The notes: generated by a model from the letters alone, not told the origin. A stretch of 22,323 bases of DNA from a virus (IMGVR_UViG_3300006802_000652:1-22323), one strand, 5' to 3'. Counted from the stretch's first letter, positions 15,860 to 20,604 are shown. A program made the numbers and translations.

Positions 15860-16038
15860 AGCGCCTCCTGTGCGGTTTCAATGTATTGCTTGTTCAAAAC
15901 CTTTTGCACCTTGTCCTGATATTTCTCAAGCTCTACCATTTGCTCATACGTCATACCATTGCAAAAAGGGTTAATCCACCTGCCCCAGTCATCCATGATG
16001 TCGGGCGCTGGGCTTCGCAGTTCAGTCCGTGCCGCCAT
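15853..16038 (-). CDS. Hypothetical protein (61 aa)
   Basis: I choose the ATG at 16038, preceded by CGGAGAAAACT, over the ATG at 16083, which would overlap the upstream gene by 62 bp. The protein has a middle part rich in aromatic and small residues (DDWGRWINPFCNGMTYEQM) and a helical C-terminus. No known family is recognised. The short overlaps with both neighbours (17 and 7 bp) fit the packing of this operon. Confidence 0.6.
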   Translation of the reverse strand: MAARTELRSPAPDIMDDWGRWINPFCNGMTYEQMVELEKYQDKVQKVLNKQYIETAQEALW

Positions 16039-16276
16039 AGTTTTCTCCGTAAAGGTCTTCCATTGTGTCCTCGTCATAACCATCCTCGTCCAGCATAGCG
16101 TCTTCTGCCTGCTGCTCTGCCCAGTCTATGACGTGCTCGTCCAGCAAGTCCTGAATCATTACGCTCTTGTGTTTTATATGCTCCACAATGCTCTCCTTTT
16201 GAAACACCGAAAACATGATTTCCAATTCCACGCCATCATAGGTGCGGGTTATGGTTTTCTCGTAAACGCCGTGCAT
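16022..16276 (-). CDS. Acidic hypothetical protein (84 aa), first gene of the replication operon
   Basis: A strong site (AAGGAG, 5 nt before the ATG) starts this ORF directly behind a promoter candidate. The first half is a mixed beta/alpha stretch with VYEKTITRTYDGVELEIMFSV. The second half is strongly acidic: about 17 of the last 43 residues are Asp or Glu, with few basic residues (AEDAMLDEDGYDEDTMEDLY). Such a tail may mimic DNA or bind basic proteins. Being the first translated gene of the operon would suit an early inhibitor of a host DNA-binding protein, but this is speculation; no family is recognised. Confidence 0.68.
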   Translation of the reverse strand: MHGVYEKTITRTYDGVELEIMFSVFQKESIVEHIKHKSVMIQDLLDEHVIDWAEQQAEDAMLDEDGYDEDTMEDLYGENYGGTD

Positions 16277-16299
16277 GACTTCTCCTTATGCGTTGCACA

Positions 16300-16308
16300 A
16301 TTGTAACA
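16300..16308 (-). promoter_or_regulatory. Extended -10 promoter candidate for the replication operon
   Basis: On the minus strand TGTTACAAT (16308-16300) gives an extended -10 element; the region 17 nt upstream (TTTCAG) is a poor -35. A start near 16293 would leave a 17-nt leader before the first gene. It lies just past the terminator at 16376-16428, where a new transcript would be expected. TGTTACAATTG also occurs at the thyX candidate. Confidence 0.45.
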
Positions 16309-16356
16309 GGAATCGAACCAAGCTGAAACCCCCGTATTTAGTGGCTTCTGACCGAC

Positions 16357-16378
16357 CTCTACCTAAACTCTACCTAAA
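16357..16378. repeat. Perfect 11-bp tandem repeat
   Basis: CTCTACCTAAA occurs twice with no spacer (16357-16367 and 16368-16378). The 11-bp period is close to one helical turn, as for a protein bound side by side. It lies between a terminator and a promoter candidate, so it may be a regulator site. Confidence 0.8.
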
Positions 16379-16428
16379 AACACCCCATACCACAATAGTA
16401 CTTTTTCAGTACATCATTGTAGTATGGG
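16376..16428 (-). terminator. Rho-independent terminator ending the accessory operon
   Basis: Read on the minus strand: CCCATAC (16428-16422) pairs with GTATGGG (16390-16384), the next position forms a U-G wobble, then ACAAT pairs with ATTGT, and after a small internal loop GTACT pairs with AGTAC, with loop GAAAA. GTG and TTTTT (16380-16376) follow. The wobble pair exists only in minus-strand RNA (C-A on the other), and the T-run is on that side, so it acts on leftward transcripts from the accessory block. Confidence 0.75.
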
Positions 16429-16456
16429 AAACAATAAGAAAGTTAACACAAAAGCA

Positions 16457-16711
16457 TTAACTGTACATCTTACCGTCCAACTTCACCCACAATATGGTGC
16501 TTCGATTAATGGCACGATAGCCCCGCGCACGATTGTCAAAAATGGTTATGTACTTTTCAGGGTCTAGGGTGCTTACACCCCCTGCTAGGTGCTTTGTAAC
16601 CCCCAGGCGTCCGTTTATGACCCGCTCCGTGCCGTCTTTTTTTACGAAACACACCGACACAAAGCGCCCATTGCTGCGCTCAATAATCTGTTCTTTGATT
16701 GTCTTATTCAT
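16457..16711 (-). CDS. SH3-like beta-barrel phage protein (84 aa)
   Basis: The order RFVSVCFVKKDGTERVINGRLGVTKHL, then STLDPEKYITIFDNRARGYRAINRSTILWV matches a small all-beta protein widespread in phages and annotated as an SH3 beta-barrel fold protein; the GRLGV and YRAIN segments are its hallmarks as I recall them. It probably binds nucleic acid or protein, without known activity. The ATG has GAGGAG upstream and overlaps the preceding TGA (ATGA). It is the last gene before the terminator at 16376-16428. Confidence 0.72.
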   Translation of the reverse strand: MNKTIKEQIIERSNGRFVSVCFVKKDGTERVINGRLGVTKHLAGGVSTLDPEKYITIFDNRARGYRAINRSTILWVKLDGKMYS

Positions 16712-16989
16712 ACCATCTCCTCGTATTGTTCAATAATAGCGTCCATCAAGTCCGACTCTGCCATGGTTAATTGCAACAAAGCGGGGAAAACTCTTAAGCT
16801 TTCCAGCATGGCAATTATCATAGCTATGTCTTTCTTGTTTGTCTCGTAAAAATTACGGGCGCTCTTTACAAGGGCATCCCGATGTTGCGCGTTAAGCACA
16901 CCATAAGAATTGAGACGCCCATACTCTTCCTTCATCTGCATATAACGCAGCATGGCTTCATCTTCTGAATAATACTCAAACCTACTCAT
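16708..16989 (-). CDS. Hypothetical helical protein (93 aa)
   Basis: The likely start is the ATG at 16989, with AAAGG 8 nt upstream; a GTG three codons earlier is possible. The protein is nearly all helix, with Met-rich segments (EAMLRYMQMKEEYGRLNSYG; DIAMIIAMLESLRVF; MDAIIEQYEEM). No cysteine or catalytic motif is present. It is coupled to the SH3-like gene by an ATGA overlap and overlaps the end of the upstream gene by 8 bp. No family is recognised. Confidence 0.65.
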   Translation of the reverse strand: MSRFEYYSEDEAMLRYMQMKEEYGRLNSYGVLNAQHRDALVKSARNFYETNKKDIAMIIAMLESLRVFPALLQLTMAESDLMDAIIEQYEEMV

Positions 16990-17161
16990 TGTCTGCACCT
17001 TTCAAGCTAGGAATAAATTTAATGTTACCGTGCCAGCACTCGACCTTGCAGCCAGCACGCAGGAAATCTTCTACCACGCTCTCCACTGTAACCCAGTCGT
17101 TTAGCTCATGGTAGTGCGCCATTCCATCAGCAGCTACCGCCAAAACCTTATAATCCATCAT
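16982..17161 (-). CDS. Hypothetical protein (59 aa)
   Basis: ATG at 17161, or its neighbour at 17158, to TAG at 16982-16984, with AAAGGG just upstream. The protein starts MMDYKVLAVAADGMAHYHEL and continues WVTVESVVEDFLRAGCKVECWHGNIKF, an alternating strand-helix-strand pattern of a small alpha/beta fold. No family is recognised. It overlaps both neighbours by a few bases. Confidence 0.62.
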   Translation of the reverse strand: MMDYKVLAVAADGMAHYHELNDWVTVESVVEDFLRAGCKVECWHGNIKFIPSLKGADNE

Positions 17162-17307
17162 CTAACCCTTTCCAAAATTGACATTATCAAACACACAAGC
17201 CCTACCGCGCTACAAAAAGGTTGCATCTGGTGCGCCCCCATTGTAAACACGGATAACACGGCGCACAAGGCAAACCAATAGCCCATGCACAACCAAAACG
17301 CGCTCAC
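17158..17307 (-). CDS. Small two-span membrane protein (49 aa)
   Basis: The frame is open further upstream to a TTG, but the GTG at 17307 overlapping the preceding TGA (GTGA) is the natural start and gives 49 residues. Two hydrophobic helices are visible: about residues 3-23 (AFWLCMGYWFALCAVLSVF) and about 31-45 (FCSAVGLVCLIMSIL), with a basic end ERVR. It is rich in Cys and Met. It forms a coupled set with the preceding one-span protein; their role in the envelope is unknown. Confidence 0.55.
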   Translation of the reverse strand: MSAFWLCMGYWFALCAVLSVFTMGAHQMQPFCSAVGLVCLIMSILERVR

Positions 17308-17444
17308 CACATAAGCGCTGGCGCAGCCATCACCAGTGCAGTGAACACACAAGCCCAAAGAAAATCAGTTAACCATGTGCCCTTGCTTTCCTGTTCCACC
17401 GCGTGAAAGTCACTAAGGTTTGCATTTTGCCTGTACTTATCCAT
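17304..17444 (-). CDS. Small one-span membrane protein (46 aa)
   Basis: The ATG at 17444 has AAAGGGG and A-rich spacing before it, as for other genes of this block; an upstream in-frame ATG at 17486 would overlap the preceding gene by 50 bp. The first 22 residues are polar (MDKYRQNANLSDFHAVEQES), followed by one membrane helix to the C-terminus (WLTDFLWACVFTALVMAAPA). The N-terminus would face the cytoplasm if the polar part stays inside. No family is recognised. Confidence 0.58.
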   Translation of the reverse strand: MDKYRQNANLSDFHAVEQESKGTWLTDFLWACVFTALVMAAPALMW

Positions 17445-17607
17445 TGTTTTCCCCTTTGTAGGTTGGCGCACATTCGTGGCACACATAAGTAAAAGGGCGA
17501 GCGTCTAAATCCGCAAACACCTTAGACTCGTCTTTGAGTTTGCAACACTCGCAACAAATCACTTGCAACCCATTATGCCGGTTTGGTTTCACTTGCTGTA
17601 AATTCAT
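17437..17607 (-). CDS. Small zinc-ribbon protein (56 aa)
   Basis: ATG at 17607 with AAAAGGG upstream; TAA at 17437-17439. The cysteine pattern CCECC at 18-22 and CHEC at 43-46 gives a C-x2-C plus C-x2-C ribbon, with FADLDARPFTYV between. It resembles the zinc miniprotein at 15606-15809 in size and layout though not in sequence. It may bind nucleic acid or a host protein. Function is unknown. Confidence 0.65.
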   Translation of the reverse strand: MNLQQVKPNRHNGLQVICCECCKLKDESKVFADLDARPFTYVCHECAPTYKGENNG

Positions 17608-17628
17608 TGTTTACCCTTTTATTAAGAA

Positions 17629-17841
17629 TTATTCAACCTTAGCTATTAGACCGTCTACCATTTTAACCCTTGCGAAGAACTCTCGCTTGTGTCCAGTTAG
17701 GTGGGGTCTATTGCAGCCAGTTAAAAAGCCATTGTCCAAGTATTCTAGACCGAACATCGAGGTTTCCATGTATTGCAATGGCTTACCGATATTGGCTTTC
17801 AAGTCCTTTTTGGTGGGGTAGTCAAATACTAGCATTTTCAT
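17629..17841 (-). CDS. Hypothetical protein (70 aa)
   Basis: This short alpha/beta-type protein is preceded by TTGGAG; either of two close ATGs (17841 or 17835) may be used. Features include LVFDYPTKKDLKANIG near the start and FFARVKMVDGLIAKVE at the end. No family is recognised. It follows the first copy of the repeated hairpin module (17854-17922) and would be transcribed from the promoter candidate contained in it. Confidence 0.62.
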   Translation of the reverse strand: MKMLVFDYPTKKDLKANIGKPLQYMETSMFGLEYLDNGFLTGCNRPHLTGHKREFFARVKMVDGLIAKVE

Positions 17842-17849
17842 TTACTCCA

Positions 17850-17879
17850 ATTGTGGTTGAATGACTCGCACCAATGCAA
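17850..17879 (-). promoter_or_regulatory. Promoter candidate in hairpin module 1
   Basis: Minus strand: TTGCAT (17879-17874), 18 nt, CACAAT (17855-17850). Weak alone; supported because the same TTGCA position and a hexamer at similar spacing recur in module 2. Confidence 0.28.
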
Positions 17880-17922
17880 GCCCCAAAAGCCCCATTGTGT
17901 AGGGCTTTTGAGAATGCACTAC
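17854..17922 (-). repeat. Repeated intergenic hairpin module, copy 1
   Basis: Plus-strand order: TGGTTGAA (17854-17861), 13 nt, TGCAAGCCCC (17875-17884), a 9-bp hairpin CAAAAGCCC / GGGCTTTTG (17884-17892 / 17902-17910) with loop CATTGTGTA, then GAGAATGCACTAC (17910-17922), which includes the ardC stop. Copy 2 at 18711-18780 keeps the flanks and loop ends but has a different stem. It could work as a leftward terminator followed by a promoter. Confidence 0.8.
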
Positions 17923-18692
17923 GCGCCAGCTTTAAGTATCTTATCAGCAGCCCCAAAGATACGTTGTGCGCTCTTATCTGTAATATCGTTGCCCTGCAGC
18001 CAGCCCTGTATATAGCCCCTGCTCTCATGCAAACCATTTAAGCCCAGCACACTGCAAAGAATATAAGCCACGCTCTCGGCTTCAACTTCGCGCGTATCCC
18101 TTGGGGTTTTCTCATCATCAGCTAACAGGGTATGCTCTTTGGTATGCCCCAGCACTACGTGCGCTAACTCGTGAAATCTGGTTTTATGCGGCAGTGCTGC
18201 AATAGGGTTTATTGCAATAGTGTCGCCCTGCGCGTACCCTTGGCAATTCCCATTCGCGTGACTGAATGGCACTTGTGTGATGCCCAGTGCAGCCAAGGCT
18301 TTGTCACTATCCCAAGCTGGCGTCTTTTGCTCTTTGGCATAATCGTTGCCCTCAGTATCGGACAATAAAAACCAATTGCGCTTCAACACAAACAATTGCA
18401 TTTTATCGCCGGTCTTCTCGCCGGTGTCTTTGTCTTTTTTGTCAAACATGATGGGCATACATAATTGAATTGCTTTCGCGCCCTTTTTCACTTGACGCCC
18501 AAGCGCTTGCCAATGCTTGTAGGTTGCCAATGGTGCAAGCTCTACACCACGCGCTGCACATTGTGACCACGCCAGCAATTGATTGCCAACACTATAATCA
18601 TGAAATGCCGCATATGCACTTGAAATGATGCCCGGTTTGTTTACCGCGTCACGCAGCAACCCAGCCCATGCAATTGTCTTATTCTCGCCCAT
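17919..18692 (-). CDS. ardC: ArdC-type antirestriction protein with HExxH peptidase domain (257 aa)
   Basis: The N-terminal part has ArdC features: FHDYSVGNQLLAWSQ (30-44), then YKHWQALGRQVKKGAKAIQL (58-77), a domain that binds single-stranded DNA. The C-terminal part is a zinc-peptidase-like domain with FHELAHVVLGH (173-183) and REVEAESVAYILC (201-213), where E205 fits the third ligand. ArdC proteins are known from conjugative plasmids, where they protect incoming DNA from host restriction; at 257 residues this one is somewhat shorter than plasmid forms. The ATG at 18692 has GAAAGGG upstream. It sits in the leftward accessory block near the putative early promoter, fitting early anti-defence expression. 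The activity itself is inferred from family. Confidence 0.85.
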   Translation of the reverse strand: MGENKTIAWAGLLRDAVNKPGIISSAYAAFHDYSVGNQLLAWSQCAARGVELAPLATYKHWQALGRQVKKGAKAIQLCMPIMFDKKDKDTGEKTGDKMQLFVLKRNWFLLSDTEGNDYAKEQKTPAWDSDKALAALGITQVPFSHANGNCQGYAQGDTIAINPIAALPHKTRFHELAHVVLGHTKEHTLLADDEKTPRDTREVEAESVAYILCSVLGLNGLHESRGYIQGWLQGNDITDKSAQRIFGAADKILKAGA

Positions 18693-18706
18693 GTCTTACC
18701 CTTTCG

Positions 18707-18735
18707 TTTATGGTTGAAATAGTGGCTTTGTGCAA
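18707..18735 (-). promoter_or_regulatory. Promoter candidate in hairpin module 2, upstream of ardC
   Basis: Minus strand: TTGCAC (18735-18730), 17 nt, CATAAA (18712-18707). Both boxes are weak; the layout matches module 1. Confidence 0.25.
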
Positions 18736-18780
18736 GCCCCTAAGCCAGCATTTTAGGTACTGGCTTAGAGAATGCACTAC
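18711..18780 (-). repeat. Repeated intergenic hairpin module, copy 2
   Basis: TGGTTGAA (18711-18718), 12 nt, TGCAAGCCCC (18731-18740), 9-bp hairpin CTAAGCCAG / CTGGCTTAG (18740-18748 / 18760-18768) with loop CATTTTAGGTA, then GAGAATGCACTAC (18768-18780). The stem differs from copy 1 at several pairs yet still pairs fully, and the loop keeps CATT and GTA at its ends. Confidence 0.8.
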
Positions 18781-18790
18781 AGGGTAAACC

Positions 18791-19651
18791 CTAATGCACT
18801 GCTATCACAATCGGCAAGCCCTTAAGCTTTTGCATACCGCACGCGTGCCCTTTACCCGTGCAGCTACCGCAAGCGCCCGGACATGGGAAAGCTTTAGCAC
18901 TGAAAGCTTGGCGCAACAGTTTATTAATCACTGGCGTGCCATGCTCAATGCTTTTTACTTTGCGACCAATTGACACTGCAATAAAATCGCCCCTAGTTAT
19001 CGGCAGGGCTTTGATGCGCGCCACTGTATCGGCGCTGCTATTGTGACCACTTGACACATTGAGCACGTAATTTGATGGATAAGCGCCCTGATACGCCAAC
19101 AAAGCATTAAAGCTTTTTGAATACCCGTAAACGCGCGCTTTGCTACCCCGGATTAAATCAAACCAAAATGCGACATCGTCTACACTGCTAAAGTCACCGT
19201 CCACATAAAGCCTCAAATCATACGGGGCTTGGGCTTTGGCATCAATTGACGCAAAAGCTTGCACAATGGCGGGTTTATTAAAGCGCAGCAAGTAGGCATT
19301 TTGGCATTGACGTGCAAATGCTGCTGGATACCGCCAAGCCCTGAAGCTATAGCAAAAGTCTAGGCAAGCCCCAGCGCCGGGGCACGTCACACCGGGTAAA
19401 CTACTGAAAGCTACAAAGGGCAGTTTAGAGTTACCATCATGCGCGAAAATCGTAAACGCTGGCGCTGCAGTGGTGAATACACTGCGAAGCTTTGCAAACG
19501 ATTCACGCCAGCCCTTTGATGCAAACGCTGGGCTTGCAGCTAAGGTATCCAAAGCTTGCAATGCTTCGCGCTGCGTGCCCGTTTGCACCACGTGAGCAAG
19601 CTCGTAAAGCTTTGGGGTTTTCTTTGCGGTAGGTTTGAAAATTTTAACCAT
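18791..19651 (-). CDS. GP88-like cysteine-rich phage protein (286 aa)
   Basis: Two cysteine clusters are visible: C90-x5-C96-x3-C100 in TCPGAGACLDFCYSFRAWRYP, and C257-x3-C261-x2-C264-x6-C271 near the C-terminus. Between them lies an alternating strand-helix series (DLRLYVDGDFSS; FWFDLIRGSKARVYGYSKS; YVLNVSSGHN) suggesting an alpha/beta barrel. The first cluster and CYSFRAWRYP recall the phage/plasmid GP88-type family, whose function is unproven; a metal or Fe-S site is likely. The ATG at 19651 has AAAGGGG upstream. Eight AAGCTT hexamers lie in the gene, in all three frames. It directly precedes ardC, separated by hairpin module 2. Confidence 0.6.
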   Translation of the reverse strand: MVKIFKPTAKKTPKLYELAHVVQTGTQREALQALDTLAASPAFASKGWRESFAKLRSVFTTAAPAFTIFAHDGNSKLPFVAFSSLPGVTCPGAGACLDFCYSFRAWRYPAAFARQCQNAYLLRFNKPAIVQAFASIDAKAQAPYDLRLYVDGDFSSVDDVAFWFDLIRGSKARVYGYSKSFNALLAYQGAYPSNYVLNVSSGHNSSADTVARIKALPITRGDFIAVSIGRKVKSIEHGTPVINKLLRQAFSAKAFPCPGACGSCTGKGHACGMQKLKGLPIVIAVH

Positions 19652-19805
19652 TGTTTGCCCCTTTGTTTGCTTCGTCTACTGCCTTGGCAAGCGCCATAAG
19701 TTCGTCACGCGCCATTGCCCTACCCTGCTCAGTGCCTGATTGCAGCGCCATGATAAGGGCAGGCATAATGGCTTGCCATGTAGGGGTTATGTCAATTGTT
19801 TGCAT
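19644..19805 (-). CDS. Small conserved phage protein (53 aa)
   Basis: ATG at 19805, with GAAAGGG upstream, to TAA at 19644-19646, overlapping the next ATG. The start IDITPTWQAIMPALIMALQSG, then GRAMARDELMALAKAVDEA, matches a miniprotein family common in phages and prophages of proteobacteria (ITPTW, then LPALLAALE, then A-R-E-E-L-x-R-M-A). It is probably helical and soluble. Function is unknown, but it often lies near GP88-like or similar accessory genes. Confidence 0.75.
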   Translation of the reverse strand: MQTIDITPTWQAIMPALIMALQSGTEQGRAMARDELMALAKAVDEANKGANNG

Positions 19806-19810
19806 GATGG

Positions 19811-20035
19811 TTACCCTTTCAATGGTGTAGTCAATTTAAATGCTATGGCTTTGGACTCGCAGCGCTGCAAACCCTGCCGCATTGCCAGTAAATCCACTTC
19901 CTGCTCTACGTTAACTATGTCGTTGCACGTTAGTAGTGTGTCCGTGTCGCCTTGGTGCTTGGCGTAGTGCATGGTGTACCGCAGCCCATTGTCTCGGACA
20001 CTGCGGCGCGTGGCTTTGTAAATTTCCCTATTCAT
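19811..20035 (-). CDS. Hypothetical protein (74 aa)
   Basis: The ATG at 20035 has AAAAGGGG upstream and overlaps the preceding TAA by one base. The N-terminus is basic (MNREIYKATRRSVRDNGLRY) and the middle polar with two cysteines (C37, C59) not arranged as a zinc motif. No family is recognised. It is a member of the leftward accessory operon, close behind its promoter. Confidence 0.62.
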   Translation of the reverse strand: MNREIYKATRRSVRDNGLRYTMHYAKHQGDTDTLLTCNDIVNVEQEVDLLAMRQGLQRCESKAIAFKLTTPLKG

Positions 20036-20214
20036 TATTCGCCCCTTTTCAAAGCTGCAGGCATGGCGCGCTCGCCCCTAAGCTGCCCCACCACGTAATA
20101 AATGCGCCTCTCATCGTCCGCAGCCAAGCGGCTTAAGTCAAGCGCAGGCAAGCCCTTTGCTGCACGTTTAAAGGCTATGTGATGCCATGCATTGAGTGTC
20201 TTTTCTGAATACAT
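20035..20214 (-). CDS. Hypothetical protein (59 aa), first gene of the accessory operon
   Basis: ATG at 20214, with GAAAGGGTTACACA before it, to TAA at 20035-20037. The protein is basic and helical with a start KTLNAWHHIAFKRAAKGLPALDLSRL and a charged middle ADDERRIYYVVGQLRGERAMP. It may bind nucleic acid by its charge, but no family is recognised. It is the first leftward gene after the non-coding hub, with an untranslated leader of about 45 nt carrying one arm of an inverted repeat. Confidence 0.68.
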   Translation of the reverse strand: MYSEKTLNAWHHIAFKRAAKGLPALDLSRLAADDERRIYYVVGQLRGERAMPAALKRGE

Positions 20215-20242
20215 TGTGTAACCCTTTCATTGTTGTTGATGG

Positions 20243-20265
20243 TGAGACAAAAATCGCGCGTCTCA
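20243..20265. promoter_or_regulatory. Inverted repeat overlapping the leftward -10 box
   Basis: TGAGAC (20243-20248) and GTCTCA (20260-20265) form a 6-bp inverted repeat with an 11-nt spacer. One arm overlaps the -10 hexamer of the leftward promoter and the other lies in the leader, so it may be an operator or a 5' RNA hairpin. Confidence 0.5.
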
Positions 20266-20292
20266 TATACTTATGTGAAAGAATCGTGCCAA
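20264..20292 (-). promoter_or_regulatory. Leftward sigma-70-type promoter of the accessory operon
   Basis: Minus strand: TTGGCA (20292-20287; 5 of 6 matches), 17 nt, TATATG (20269-20264; 4 of 6). The predicted start is near 20257, about 43 nt before the first ATG at 20214. Confidence 0.55.
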
Positions 20293-20299
20293 CTCGGAC

Positions 20300-20580
20300 T
20301 TATCCCCAGGTTATACCTTATCGTTTACCCTATGTGTTACCTATTGTGCTACTGCTATATAAACCTATAGTATTAACATTACAACTTATCCACAACTTGT
20401 TATTGAGAATCATTCTCGTTTAGACGTGTTGTTGGCTGTATGGTTATATAAGTGTAGGTGCATAATAGTGCTTATGTAGCACCCACCATGGCATACATCT
20501 TGCTTACTATCCAGCCTGTGCATAACTTTGTGGATAACTACCATGCACTACTTTGGTGCATAGGATAACTCTGTGGATAA
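20300..20580. other. oriC-like cluster of DnaA boxes
   Basis: Three perfect DnaA boxes TTATCCACA: 20386-20394 on the plus strand, 20529-20537 and 20572-20580 on the minus strand. A fourth with one mismatch (TTATCCCCA) is at 20300-20308. An AT-rich stretch (about 20354-20384) abuts the first perfect box and could be a melting region. The layout fits a replication origin that uses host DnaA; in bacteria DnaA also regulates transcription, so promoter control is the alternative. Confidence 0.65.
20404..20418. promoter_or_regulatory. 7-1-7 palindrome, operator- or Fur-box-like, copy 1
   Basis: TGAGAAT-C-ATTCTCG is a near-perfect inverted repeat resembling the core of Fur boxes (GATAAT-type 7-1-7) and also typical of repressor operators. 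It lies 9 bp after a perfect DnaA box. Confidence 0.5.
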
Positions 20581-20604
20581 CTACCATGCACTACTTTGGT
20601 GCAT
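20529..20604. repeat. Two 33-bp direct repeats, each with a DnaA box and inner dyad
   Basis: Identical 33-bp units lie at 20529-20561 and 20572-20604 (period 43 bp). Each starts with TGTGGATAA (DnaA box, minus strand) and ends with the dyad ATGCAC-TACTTTG-GTGCAT. Extra GTGCAT/ATGCAC half-sites occur at 20458, 20518 and 20633. They look like iterons of an origin or regulator sites. Confidence 0.9.

Noticed and set aside
16300-16380. tRNA-like gene on the minus strand, suggested by GGTTCGATTCC (T-arm consensus) and GGTAGAG motifs
   Set aside because: The T-stem does not pair, no anticodon arm or CCA end can be built, and the acceptor pairing would need an oversize molecule. At most it is a tRNA relic or an old attachment site; no integrase is seen.
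17884-17910. Ordinary Rho-independent terminator only
   Set aside because: It may terminate, but the second copy has no T-run and the flanks are conserved well beyond the hairpin, so I describe it as a module instead.
20196-20423. 75-codon plus-strand ORF overlapping the leftward promoter
   Set aside because: It lacks a ribosome site, overlaps the start of the leftward gene and spans promoter and DnaA-box sequence.
20529-20604. CRISPR array
   Set aside because: Only two repeat units with a 10-bp gap; the repeats hold DnaA boxes and there are no spacers or cas genes.
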